Shown here piece by piece: positions 54,642 to 64,000 of a stretch of DNA of 64,000 nt (position 1 is its first letter; each line of letters starts with the position of its first letter). The position numbers and the translations under genes were made by a program. Under the pieces are notes generated by a model. It searched no databases and was not told the origin of the DNA. It saw only the letters and a list, made by a program, of their open reading frames with translations. Location of the stretch: NCBI GenBank assembly GCA_019925095.2, contig CM034405.1, forward strand, positions 10,488,401-10,552,400. The letters are read 5' to 3'. The stretch is from Dendrolimus kikuchii (Eukaryota; Arthropoda; Insecta; Lepidoptera; Lasiocampidae).

Positions 54642-54767
54642 GGTAGACCAAAAAAAAGTTGGATGACTTGTGTGAAGGATGATATGATGATATGCGGTGT
54701 GACAGAAGAGGTATGTCAGAATAGAAGAGTATGGAAGGAAAAGACATATTGTGCCGACCCCAAGTAA
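54642..54767 (+). pseudogene. RTE-type LINE C-terminal fragment
   Basis: 41 codons and stop: GRPKKSWMTCVKDDMMICGV, then TEEVCQNRRVWKEKTYCADP. This is the C-terminal tail that I recognise from insect endonuclease-reverse-transcriptase (RTE) LINEs. Nothing upstream is preserved. Confidence 0.7.
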
Positions 54768-55092
54768 TTGGGATATGGTGAAAGAAAAGAGAAATGTATT
54801 TTTAATAGCAGAGATCAACACAGTATATTTTATATCCCTAAAAATAGGCCAATTTCCATTTGATGAAGATCAAAACTTTATCCAAGCGAAGCTGCGTGGA
54901 GAACCCTAGTTAATTTATATGCTATAAACTGTTTTGAAAACATAAAGACAGAACAAAAATAAATAGAATCTGTCTAGTCAATTTTGTAAGCTCATAGTTA
55001 TATTATTAGTTTTTATTAGTCTTTTAAACGAATGTATTTTTATACAATTTTTCTTGTTTTAAGTAAAGGACTGGTACCATCAGGCAACTCAA

Positions 55093-57957
55093 ATGAGTTC
55101 TCCGTCTGCAGGGAATGGGCCTACTGCATCACAAGTCGACGTCCAATGCCCCCACTGCTCCCAGTCACGCTTTTTTAAAGGACATCGAGGCCTCAAAATT
55201 CACTGTAGTAAAAAATACAAAATCGTATACACTAACTCGGCTCCCGTGGCCTTACAACCAAACACAAGTACTCCACCAAATCCTCAAGTTAATAAAGAAC
55301 CTCTGTGGAAACTACTACCAAAATTAAAGAAAAATAATCCAGTATTAAAAAGAATCCCTCGTGGTGCAAGAATTTCGGCGTGCCATACCGTATCAAAATT
55401 AATTCAAACCGTTTTGGCCCAAAATTCCGTAAGCTGGGAGCAACTTTTAATGTTTCCTTATCTGATATTCCATATAAATAAAGATCAAGATAAAAAAATA
55501 TCATTAACACAAAAAATTACAAATAATTATTCTATTTTGGATAATAACTCCCAAATTTTCTGTGTAAATAACCCTCAAAGCTGCTCCCCAAATCGTCTCC
55601 GTAACAATTTGGCTATATTCCATATTGTAGAAAATAAACTTAATGACGGGGACATTAGAGGAGCAGCTCGCTTATTATTTTTACTGATGCAGTAGCACCA
55701 AACTCTGCAGATACGCTAACTGCCCTACGTGACAAACATCCACCTTCATCGCCGGAAACTGTATTCCCGGCTCCACCAGACTCACAGAGCGCACTGGTTG
55801 TTACTATTGTTCCAAAGTGGCTCTGCCGGGGGCCTTGACGGTCTGACGCCCCAACACCTCAAGGACTTAATAGGATTAGGATGCGGGGAGGCCCGTGAGT
55901 TACTTTTGAGGAATCTGACGGCATTGGTTAATTTTATGCTATCAGGGAAGGTTGTAAATGAAATTACTGACATCCTTTATGGTACCAAACTGTGCGCTCT
56001 GAAGAAAAAGGATGGGGGAATAAGACCGATCGCAGTAGACACGGTGTACCGCCGCCTCGCAGCTAAGTGTTGTTGTAAGAAAAAAGCTGAATACTTAAAA
56101 TTATACTTTCAGCCCAACCAGCTGGGTTTTGGTTCGCGGGGGGGCTACGAGGCGGCTGTCCACGCTTTACGCAAATTCCTCCAACAAAATGGTGGAGATT
56201 TAGTACTGAAGGTGGATGTTAAGGACGCCTTCAATTCAGTTGATCGATCTGCCTTGCTCTCACAAATTAAAGACCAAATTCCAGATTGTTACCATTTTCT
56301 TTGGCAATGCTATAGTCAAAATTCAAAATTAATATTTCAAGACAACGTACTTTATTCAAAAACTGGATGCCAGCAAGGCGATCCGTTAGGACCGGCCATT
56401 TTTAGTTTAGCAATTCATCCCATCATTACACGTTTGAAATCCAAATTTATTGTATGGTATCTAGATGATGGCACTTTAGGAGGTGAAGTAGATGACGTTT
56501 TAGAAGATTTTACCATTCTAAAAAAAGAACCTAAAACCATAGGACTTGAAATAAATTTAAACAAATGCGAATATTATATCAGCAACACAGAATGTAAAAC
56601 TGAAATAATCTCTAGACTAAATACAATAGCACCGGGAATTAAATTAGTAAACAACTCCTCACTTCATCTCCTAGGTGCCCCAATCTTCGACGAGTCAATA
56701 CCTAACTACGTCAAAGAAAATATTAAAAATTTACGTGAAAGTTCAGATCGTTTACTCCAAATTAATACAAATATGGCCTACACTATTATCCGATACTGCC
56801 TTTTCGTGCCCAAATTTACATACGCCCTCCGATGTTGCCAACTCTGGAAACAAACCTCTCTTTTACAGACATTGGACAACATCGTGAGGGATACCCTCAT
56901 ATGCATCATAAATTTAGAAATGGACGACCGTGCATGGTCACAGCGTTCTCTCCCGGTAATACTGGGTGGCCTCGGCGTCCGCAAACTCTCCAGTGTCGCT
57001 CTGCCAGCTTTTCTGTCATCGGCTTACAGTACGCGTGATTTAGTATTCAAAATTTTACAAAAGATCAATTTTCAGTTCGAAATTCCCTATTTAACCGATG
57101 CCCGAAGAGTTTGGTCAATGGCTTGCCCTAACGTCAATTTACCTACTGTCCTTACTTCACAGCATGCCTGGGATGGGCCGCTCTGCGAACTTACGCGGGA
57201 TAATCTTCTACAAACGTGTACCAGTTCAGCAGAGCGCGCCCGCCTCTTAGCCGTCGCTAATTGGGAGTCTGGACAGTGGTTAGAAGCACACGCATCATTT
57301 TATAATAATACACTTCTGGACAACACTACATTCCGATTAGCCGCGAGCTTACGCCTGGGGGCACCATGTTGCGTACCACATCACTGTCAATGTGGAGTTA
57401 TGGTAGACCGATTTGGACACCACAGGTTGTCATGTTTAAAAACCGCAGGAAGAAGATCTCGTCATGCCAGCCTCAATGACATCATTTGCCGAGCTCTTGT
57501 CAGCGTCGGCGTCCCGGCCATTCTGGAACCGAATGGCCTGGTGCGTGACGATGGCAAGAGACCGGACGGAATGTCACTCGTCCCTTGGAAGATGGGGCGG
57601 TCGCTAGTGTGGGATGCGACCTGTGTTGACACACTGGCCCCGTCACATCTTCCAATGACCGAGTCAGGGGCTGGCAACCCTGCCGCTTTAGCTGAGGACG
57701 TCAAACGGCGCAAATATGGAGCCTTAGGAAGGGGTTACATATTTGTGCCGTTTGGGGTTGAAACATTAGACCCGTGGGGTCCGTCGGCAAAGAGTTTCTT
57801 TAAAGACATATGTAAGAAACTCTTTGACACTACCCGTGATCAGAAGGTTGGCTCATATTTTGCACAACACATAAGTATTGCCATACAGCGTGGCAATGCA
57901 GCCAGCCTTCTGGGCACGCTCCCCGTTGGCAGTGATCTGCTACATAATGTATTTTAG
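55093..57957 (+). pseudogene. R2-superfamily (restriction-like endonuclease) non-LTR retrotransposon, nearly complete
   Basis: From ATG at 55093: N-terminal C2H2-like finger (QCPHCSQSRFFKGHRGLKIHC, split here as QCPHCSQSRFF and KGHRGLKIHC), a conserved region to about 55680, then reverse transcriptase (GLDGLTPQHLKDL at 55830; KVDVKDAFNSVD at 56213; QQGDPLGPAIFS at 56373; catalytic YLDDG at 56458), a cysteine/histidine knuckle (HCQCGVMVDRFGHHRLSC near 57383) and a PD-(D/E)xK-type endonuclease (RPDG...WDATCVD at 57559-57630), ending at TAG 57957. A single-frame protein of about 950 residues is expected, but about 130 bases (55680-55815) are out of frame between two shifts, so it is inactive. 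The domain order is that of the R2/R4/NeSL group; which clade is not settled. Confidence 0.8.
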
Positions 57958-60653
57958 TTTCAATGTGTTTGGTTTTTTTTAAGGTTTTAATTTATAAATA
58001 GAATCTCATTCTTGTTATTTCGTTAACAAATGTTTCGTAAAAACTTATATTTTCAAGGACAATATCTTTTTGAACCTTGAACCGTAATGAATCTCTGCGA
58101 ATTTTTTATTTAGAAAATTTACTGGATCGTAAATATGTAGTGGATAACGTGTTTTCGTCATTTTTGTATGAGTAAGAATGATTCGAAGGACGAATGCTTA
58201 TGTTAGGTGTCAGTTTTTAGATTAAGTAAGAAAAATAATTGATACAGCTGCTCTTTCAGCGAAGAAATATATTTATTGTGACTGACTATATTTAAACAAT
58301 ATAGGATGTGTGAGATGGTACCGAATAAAGTAGAATGTACCAAGAACCTTTTGTGCAAGAGACATAATTTACGCGACGGAGATAATCGAGAGTCATTAAG
58401 AATGAAAGATATTCCTATGAACGCGGCCTTGGTTTTTTAAAACGTATTTTAATTGCATGAGTTTAGCAGACAGGCAGACGGCCCATCTAATGGCGGTTAG
58501 CACCGCCTATGGATATTTACAACACGAAAGGTGTTACAAATTCGCTGCTGCTCTCTTAAGAGAGTCTGGAACTTGGCCAGTAATGCCGGAACACTAGTTA
58601 AGGTTGTTATGGCAGCATACTCTAGACCAGGGGTGGTAGCCATCAAGACGGGCAAATGCCTTACCACCTGGCTGTAGGTTGTTTTGTCCACTTTTACGAC
58701 AGCCCGCCCGGCCGCAGGAAATTGACAGATAGATAACACTTTATTGCTCACCAAATATACATACATAACTTCACACCAGTTCCCTTGCGGGGTAGGCACT
58801 CACAACAGAGCGCCATTCAGGCTTATTCTTACACACCTCACTTGCTTCTTTGACATTCATAACTCTTGTCATGCACGCTCGTCTGTTCTTAAGGCTCCTG
58901 ACATCACGCATCTGCTAGTACACGATCAATTTGATCATGGACCAAATATACAATTTCAAAAATGCACAATTACATACAATATTGTAATGGTAGAAACAAT
59001 AGGCGGCCTTATCGCTTAAAGCAATCTATTCCATGCAACCTAATTTAAGGAATAAATCTACTATTATTCCTTATTAATAATATTCTTATTATAAAATATT
59101 CTTTGTTCTTTCATGCACGGTACAAAATGATGATATGATAACGAAAGGAATATCGCAGTTAATTAAGTGTGTATGTGTAGTCGGCCTAAGGTTAAAATTA
59201 CTGTATTGTCTGTCCCGAGGAATAGGATATGATTAAATAATTAATAATTATATAACATAGAAAGTAGCAACCCTTTCCTGAGATATCTAATAAAGTAAGA
59301 ATGTGCGTCGTTACATCGCGCACGTGATTGCTCATACGGCAGAGATTTACTAAGGCCCTTGCAATCCTAATCCAATATTGACTCCTCGTCTCGTTTTATT
59401 AGCTGTTGTAAAATGTCATTCTGCTCCAACTTGCCTCTCTGGCTTTCGAGTATCAGGTATGAATAAATAAAGCCTAAAGTTGTTTTAGATTGGTTAACCA
59501 ATATCCTTACACGTTACATACAGGTATACAGGCTGATTTTTTTAAGTGGGCCCTCAGGGCCAAATTCTATACGAAATGTAGTAATACTCGGCAAGCACTC
59601 TATCGAATTGTATTCGAATAGATGATTCGATACAAGTCGTTACACGAGTATTTATTTTAATTTTTGAAGTAACAAAGTATTTTATTGTTAGTTTTATTAA
59701 AAATTAATTATTTGTTTTACAAATTAAATATTACATAAGTAGAATTAGTTTTATGAATTATTATCATTTTTTTTGGCCATACGCCTAAAGGAAGGTTTGC
59801 ACTGAAAATTAGCGTTGTGTCGTATATAATTCCGGAACAGCAATATGCTGAGTGCAAACCTTATTTGCTGAAAATGCGGCGTACAAATTCTCAAATTATG
59901 CTCTGTGTATAGTAATGTATAAAGAATGTAATTACGTCACTATTTCTTCAAAAAAAGGTTTTCTTCCTTTTCATTCTTTCGAAATAGTGAAATATACTCA
60001 AAGGAGTCTTAGAGGACCGATTTTGATGAAAGCTAAAGTGGAATCTTTAGATTTTCGAAAAAATGTGTATACACATCTTGTATACACTATTATACCAAAT
60101 CATAATGTAGGTAGTTAGTAAGGGATCTATTTCTGTGAAGGAAAGTCGAACGGCCAACTAAGCGAAAGGGTTGTTTTTGATCAAAATGTTCTATTGTCTA
60201 TACATTAATTAAACCTCACCTCATTTTATTCAATATGGAAATGATAAAAATTATTCCACTTTTAATAGGCATCTGTAAATTAATACTCGAAACGCACGGT
60301 ATTTTACCCCAATCAATCAAACAAAATAAGTGAATTCATTGGGTCAAATGATCGGGGCAATTTGATGTTTAATTAATGTATAGAAAATAGAACTTTTTTT
60401 TAAACCAGCCCTTTCCCTTTGTTTGCCTCTACAAGCTACACTACGATTTAGTACATTAATACAGGTGTGTTTATTTTTTTCAAAGTCAGTTGATTTGAGT
60501 AGGTTGAATAGGGTAATTGTTTTTTCTATAATATAATGTTAACTCTTTAGTTATCATCAAAATCGGCAACGAGAATCCTTTAGTGTTTTTCGCTATTTCT
60601 TATAGTTTAAGATTTGGTCTTACAGTCACTTGAAAAATTCATTTTATATAATA
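57958..60653. other. Intergenic stretch between the R2-type element and mariner
   Basis: Contains family A repeat (58441-58725). A non-ATG frame at 59852-60118 is unrecognised. A 12-bp inverted pair (59792-59803/59851-59862) is too weak to interpret. Otherwise AT-rich with nothing recognised. Confidence 0.5.
58441..58725 (+). repeat. Interspersed repeat family A
   Basis: Begins CAGACAGGCAGACGGCCCAT, carries GCATACTCTAGACCAGGGG and CTTACCACCTGG, ends GCCCGCCCGGCCGCAGG. Best preserved copy, matches 8765-9060. Confidence 0.65.
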
Positions 60654-61888
60654 GGTTGGGGAAAAAGTCTTTTCGCATATAGTATGTATGAACTTGTAAT
60701 AAGATCTCTTTGGCTATACCATTTGTATCTGGCTGGTTTTGGTATCATTAAAAAGTTTTAATTTTAAAGAAGACAATTCCAAATTCAAATTCGGAAAATG
60801 TGTGATTTTCATTTGTTTTTCTTATTGTTAAAATGAGATACATTTTAAAATTTTACTACAAAAAAGGTAAAAATGCAACACAAGCCGCGAAAAAAAATTG
60901 TGATGTTTATGGACCTAATGCAGTATCTGTGAGAGTAGCGCAAATTTGGTTTAAGCGTTTTCAATACGGAAATTTTGATATCAAAGATGCACGTCGCTCT
61001 GGTCGCCTTGTTACGGACAAAATTGATGCCATTTTTTAAAAAGTGGAGCAAGATTGGCATATTAGTAGTTACGATGTAGCTGAAGAACTGGGAATTGACC
61101 ACAAAACGGTTTTGGCGCATTTGAAAAAAGCTGGGTACACAAAAAAGCTCGATATTTGGGTGCCTCATGAGCTCACGGAAAGAAACCTAATGAACCGTGT
61201 ACTCATTTGTGATTCTTTATTACGAAGTAATGAAACCGAACCGTTTTTGAAGAAGCTGATAACTGGTGATGAAAAGTGGATCACGTACGACAAGAACGTG
61301 CGAAAAAGATCGTGGTCAAAGGCCGGTCAGGCTTCATAGACTGTGGCGAAACCTGGGTTAACTCGCAACAAGGTGATGCTGTGTGTATGGTGGGATTGGA
61401 AAGGCATTATTCATTATGAGCTGTTACCGCCACGCAGGATCATCGATTCTGAACAGTACTGCGAGCAACTGATGAGATTAAAGCAAAAACTTGAGAGAAA
61501 GCGGCCGGAATTAATCAACAGAAGGGGTGTGGTTTTTCACAATGATAACGCTAGACCTCACACATCTTTAGCCACTCAGCAAAAATTACGAGAGTTTGGC
61601 TGGGAGGTGTTAATGTATCCGCCGTATAGTCCTGACCTTGCACCTTCAGATTTTCACCTGTTTCGGTCTCTGCAGAATTCCTTAGGCAGTGTCAGGTTAA
61701 CATCACGAGAGGACTGCCAAAACCACTTGTCGCAGTTTTTTGATCAGAAGCCCCAAAATTTTTATAGCAATGGGATCACGTCCCTACCTACAAGATGGCA
61801 CCTACATACTTTAGTCAAATGTAAATAAACTTTATAAAAAAGCCTTTTGAATTTTTATATAAAATGCGAAGAAACTTTTTCCCCAACC
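60654..61888 (+). mobile_element. Full-length mariner element
   Basis: 1235 bp. Left end GGTTGGGGAAAAAGTCTTTT and right end (reverse complement) GGTTGGGGAAAAAGTTTCTT are imperfect inverted repeats; TA flanks both (60652-60653, 61889-61890). Contains one transposase gene. Confidence 0.92.
60833..61828 (+). pseudogene. mariner (DD34D) transposase with two nonsense codons
   Basis: One continuous frame from ATG 60833 to 61828 apart from TAA at 61037-61039 and TAG at 61337-61339. Paired-type DNA-binding part (QIWFKRFQYGNFDIKDARRS; ELGIDHKTVLAHLKKAGYTK), WVPHELTERN linker, catalytic Asp in TGDEKWITYD, second Asp in FHNDNARPHTS and third Asp in PPYSPDLAPSDF, exactly 34 residues apart as in classical mariner. 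The C terminus is altered after SLPTRW, probably by a small deletion. Inactive, but young: no frameshifts in the main body. Confidence 0.92.
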
Positions 61889-61890
61889 TA

Positions 61891-62849
61891 ATATATCGAG
61901 GGCTTCATAACAAATGGGCGTATAAGTAAAAATGCCTTTTTTTAATACGCTTTTATTTGCTTCATACGTATGTTAGTATGTAACGGAATCTTTCAAGTTA
62001 AAATTGATAGACTTCCCGGTTTCCGATTGAGCTGAAATTTTGCACGTATGTGTATATCGCGTGACAATGCAATAATATGGTACCATGGAGCTGATCTGAT
62101 GATGGAGTCGGAAGGTGACCATAGGAACTTCTGTACTAAATAAGATAGACCCGTCGTGTTTGGGCTCGTTTTACTTGTCTTGGCTTGCACTCTGCTGCTA
62201 CATGATATGCAGGTACTCAAAAGCTTGTATTTAAAAAACTTTTTAAAAAAGCTTGTTTTTACATAACGTTCCATTTTATCATAAGAGTGTATTTAATTCT
62301 TTTTTCAGTTTCCACGGAGAAGGGAATTAAATCACTAAATAATCACTAAAAAATGAAAAATAAATAATAGTTAAAAAAAAACTGAAAAAATACGCTTTTA
62401 TAGAAAATCCAACTAAAAAATAGAAAATATATTTAAATTAAAAATAGTGTAAGAAAAAATGATTTTATTGTAAAAAAAGCGTGGGGTGCATTGTATCAAT
62501 AGTTATAAATATTTTAGGAACAGATATGAGTAGAAGGGTTATTTTGATAATATCCTGAAAAGCACCCCAAGTTTTTTTTAAATAAAATAATTTTTTCTTA
62601 CACTATTTTTATTTCAAATTTATTAAAATTTATTTTCTATTTTTTAGTTGGATGTTTTGTTGTTTACCAAAAACTATACATGTTACAATTTAGAAAGTCT
62701 TACCAGTATGCAAGTGTACCTAAATAGATGGGTATTCCAAATTTCAGCCTCATACAATCAACTAGTTTTGTTTTATTCACAATTTTGTCCCTTGTGTAAA
62801 ACTGCACTTTTGTCTGTACGCCCATTTTCTATGAAGCCCTCGATATATA
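61891..62849. mobile_element. Element bounded by 30-bp inverted ends
   Basis: 61891-61920 starts ATATATCGAGGGCTTCATA; 62818-62849 is its reverse complement with few mismatches, and weaker pairing continues inward. Its left end abuts the mariner TA. Contains a LINE-tail-like segment (about 61980-62250) and the MITE at 62407-62653. Class not assigned. Confidence 0.55.
62407..62653. mobile_element. MITE with about 80-bp inverted arms
   Basis: Ends ATCCAACTAAAAAATAG and CTATTTTTTAGTTGGAT; arms continue as AAAAATAGTGTAAGAAAAAA and its complement, to a GGGGTGC/GCACCCC pair around a 60-base centre. Non-coding, nested in 61891-62849. Confidence 0.75.
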
Positions 62850-63400
62850 TGTATACGTATATACAAAGAACGTATATTTTGTTATGTCTTATTTGTCATG
62901 TTTTCTAGCCTTTTGAGCGTATACGGAATCGTTATAAAATAGTAATATCGTCCGTCTATGTCAGACGGTCTATATCTTGAAGGAAAAAAAAAATATCTTT
63001 CAGCTATTTCATTTCAATGGTGGTTTTTTTCTGTTTTTGTTTTATAAATCCAGTCTTATAAATCTCTACCACTCCCCAAACTCTTGTGAACACTTTAACC
63101 AAAATTGTTACGTTTAAGATCCGTTAAGTAATGTTTAATAAAATGGGGGCAAATTCCTATTGAATGCTTGTTTTTAAATTCATTAGTCTAATGAGATAAT
63201 GGATATTCGTTTACTCTTCAGAACCCTTCATAACTCCTGATCTCAAATTTATAAACATATACACCGGCTATCTAATAAATAGCATGTCATGTAAAACAGG
63301 TGTAGGTATAATAAACTATACATACTCTCTGCGAATCATTTACGTTGTAATTTTAGGTAACAACATTTTTAGAATTTTTAAGGTTGGTAACTATTCAACG
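62850..63400. other. AT-rich stretch
   Basis: No gene, transposon end or repeat that I can support. Confidence 0.5.
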
Positions 63401-63997
63401 TTAGGCCCCTAGCACACGGTGTATTTAAAACGCGCAGACAACGCGTGTTTCAGGAACGCGCGTCGACTGCGCCGTAGGTGCCGATTTTTGCGTTTGTATA
63501 GATATAAACACGCGAAAAACGCGATACAAACGTGCGTATGAAGCGCGTTTGCTACTCGTTTGAAGCACGTACGAAGCGTATGAAGTGTGCTGATATACAT
63601 GATCTTATTACTGTATTTTGACGAGTTAACTTCGGTTTTAGTATAAAAAGAAGTTCTTGGAATGACGAATACGACATTCGATAACATTTAGAAAAAAATT
63701 CCTATCTTCTATGTTTTACCGACTTTGTAAATGTGGTGTTGTAATGACCACACAATCTTCTTTCACTCGTAAATGGGTCTATCCAATAGATTGGATTATT
63801 TTTAAGTTTTTTTCTTTTTAAAAGTAGTGCTAAAGCTAGCGTAAGCAGTGTAGTCTCAACCGACGCCATTGTACAACTGAACTGATCTGATCAAAACGTA
63901 GAAGCTACGAGCGACTACAACGCGTCTGTATCGTTGTATCTGCGCGTATACGCGCAGTAGACGCGTGTTTCACGATCGCCGCGTGTGCTTAGGGTTA
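63401..63997. mobile_element. Candidate MITE with CpG-rich arms
   Basis: Left TTAGGCCCCTAGCACACGG and right (reverse complement) GTAACCCTAAGCACACGCGG are similar inverted ends; the adjoining 100-130 bases on both sides are full of ACGCG/CGCGT words. Non-coding. Ends at the window edge, so the right boundary may be incomplete. Confidence 0.45.
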
Positions 63998-64000
63998 CAA

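Larger units (their letters stand above)
53114..55092. other. Stretch upstream of SNAP-25 coding exon 1
   Basis: Probably SNAP-25 5' intron. Holds an R2-type fragment (53735-53870) and an RTE-type LINE tail (54642-54767). A - strand open frame at 53985-54356 has no family features that I recognise. Confidence 0.5.

Noticed and set aside
59786..59863. Inverted pair AAGGTTTGCACT / AGTGCAAACCTT with a 47-base spacer
   Set aside because: Only 12 bp, no continuing pairing and no transposon features; could arise by chance or be part of an old MITE.
1..64000. CRISPR arrays, operons, bacterial promoters
   Set aside because: The window is clearly eukaryotic nuclear DNA; no regularly spaced direct repeats were seen apart from the Gag repeat.

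Overview
The window looks like AT-rich nuclear DNA of an insect, most probably a moth or butterfly. Reasons: widely spaced small exons with GT/AG introns, an insect-type SNAP-25 gene, a dense load of LINE, mariner, BEL/Pao, SINE and MITE debris, and repeat motifs that I associate with lepidopteran genomes. The species cannot be fixed from sequence alone.

Two host genes converge tail to tail. On the + strand (1293-16543) is a ZIP-family (SLC39, ZIP1/2/3-like) metal transporter in five coding exons, about 334 residues. On the - strand (53112 down to 28658) is the coding part of SNAP-25, the neuronal Qbc-SNARE, about 211-212 residues. Between them sits a young BEL/Pao LTR retrotransposon (16850-23507) with an uninterrupted 1843-residue Gag-Pol frame and LTRs that differ at one position in 297.

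The most interesting feature is the exon structure of SNAP-25. (1) The 49-nt exon carrying layers -4 to 0 of the first SNARE helix is present in three tandem copies (49654-49702, 48691-48739, 47720-47768). Each has consensus GT/AG borders, the same phases (0 in, 1 out) and the ionic-layer glutamine. Reading frame permits one copy per mRNA but not two. (2) The last exon is also duplicated: a proximal version at 36016-36078 and a distal one at 28658-28723, each encoding the C-terminal part (layers +3 to +8) of the second SNARE helix with its own stop codon. Together they could give six SNAP-25 proteins. Vertebrate SNAP-25 uses mutually exclusive exon 5a/5b, the exon just downstream of the one triplicated here, so this would be an independent solution in the same gene. 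GC-rich patches, unusual for this window, lie beside the extra exons and contain complementary sequences.

The rest is introns and intergenic DNA filled with mobile-element remains: a nearly intact Tc1/mariner-like element with an unusually long second D-to-E spacing (41855-43638), a full-length mariner with two nonsense codons (60654-61888), a decayed mariner (about 12615-13565), an R2-type (restriction-like endonuclease) non-LTR element (55093-57957) with two fragments (34990-35300, 53735-53870), LINE tails, tRNA-derived SINEs, and PIF/Harbinger-, hAT- and piggyBac-type non-autonomous elements. Several short, essentially perfect hairpins (14-29 bp arms, 4-6 nt loops) are scattered through introns. 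I saw no functional tRNA, rRNA or CRISPR array.
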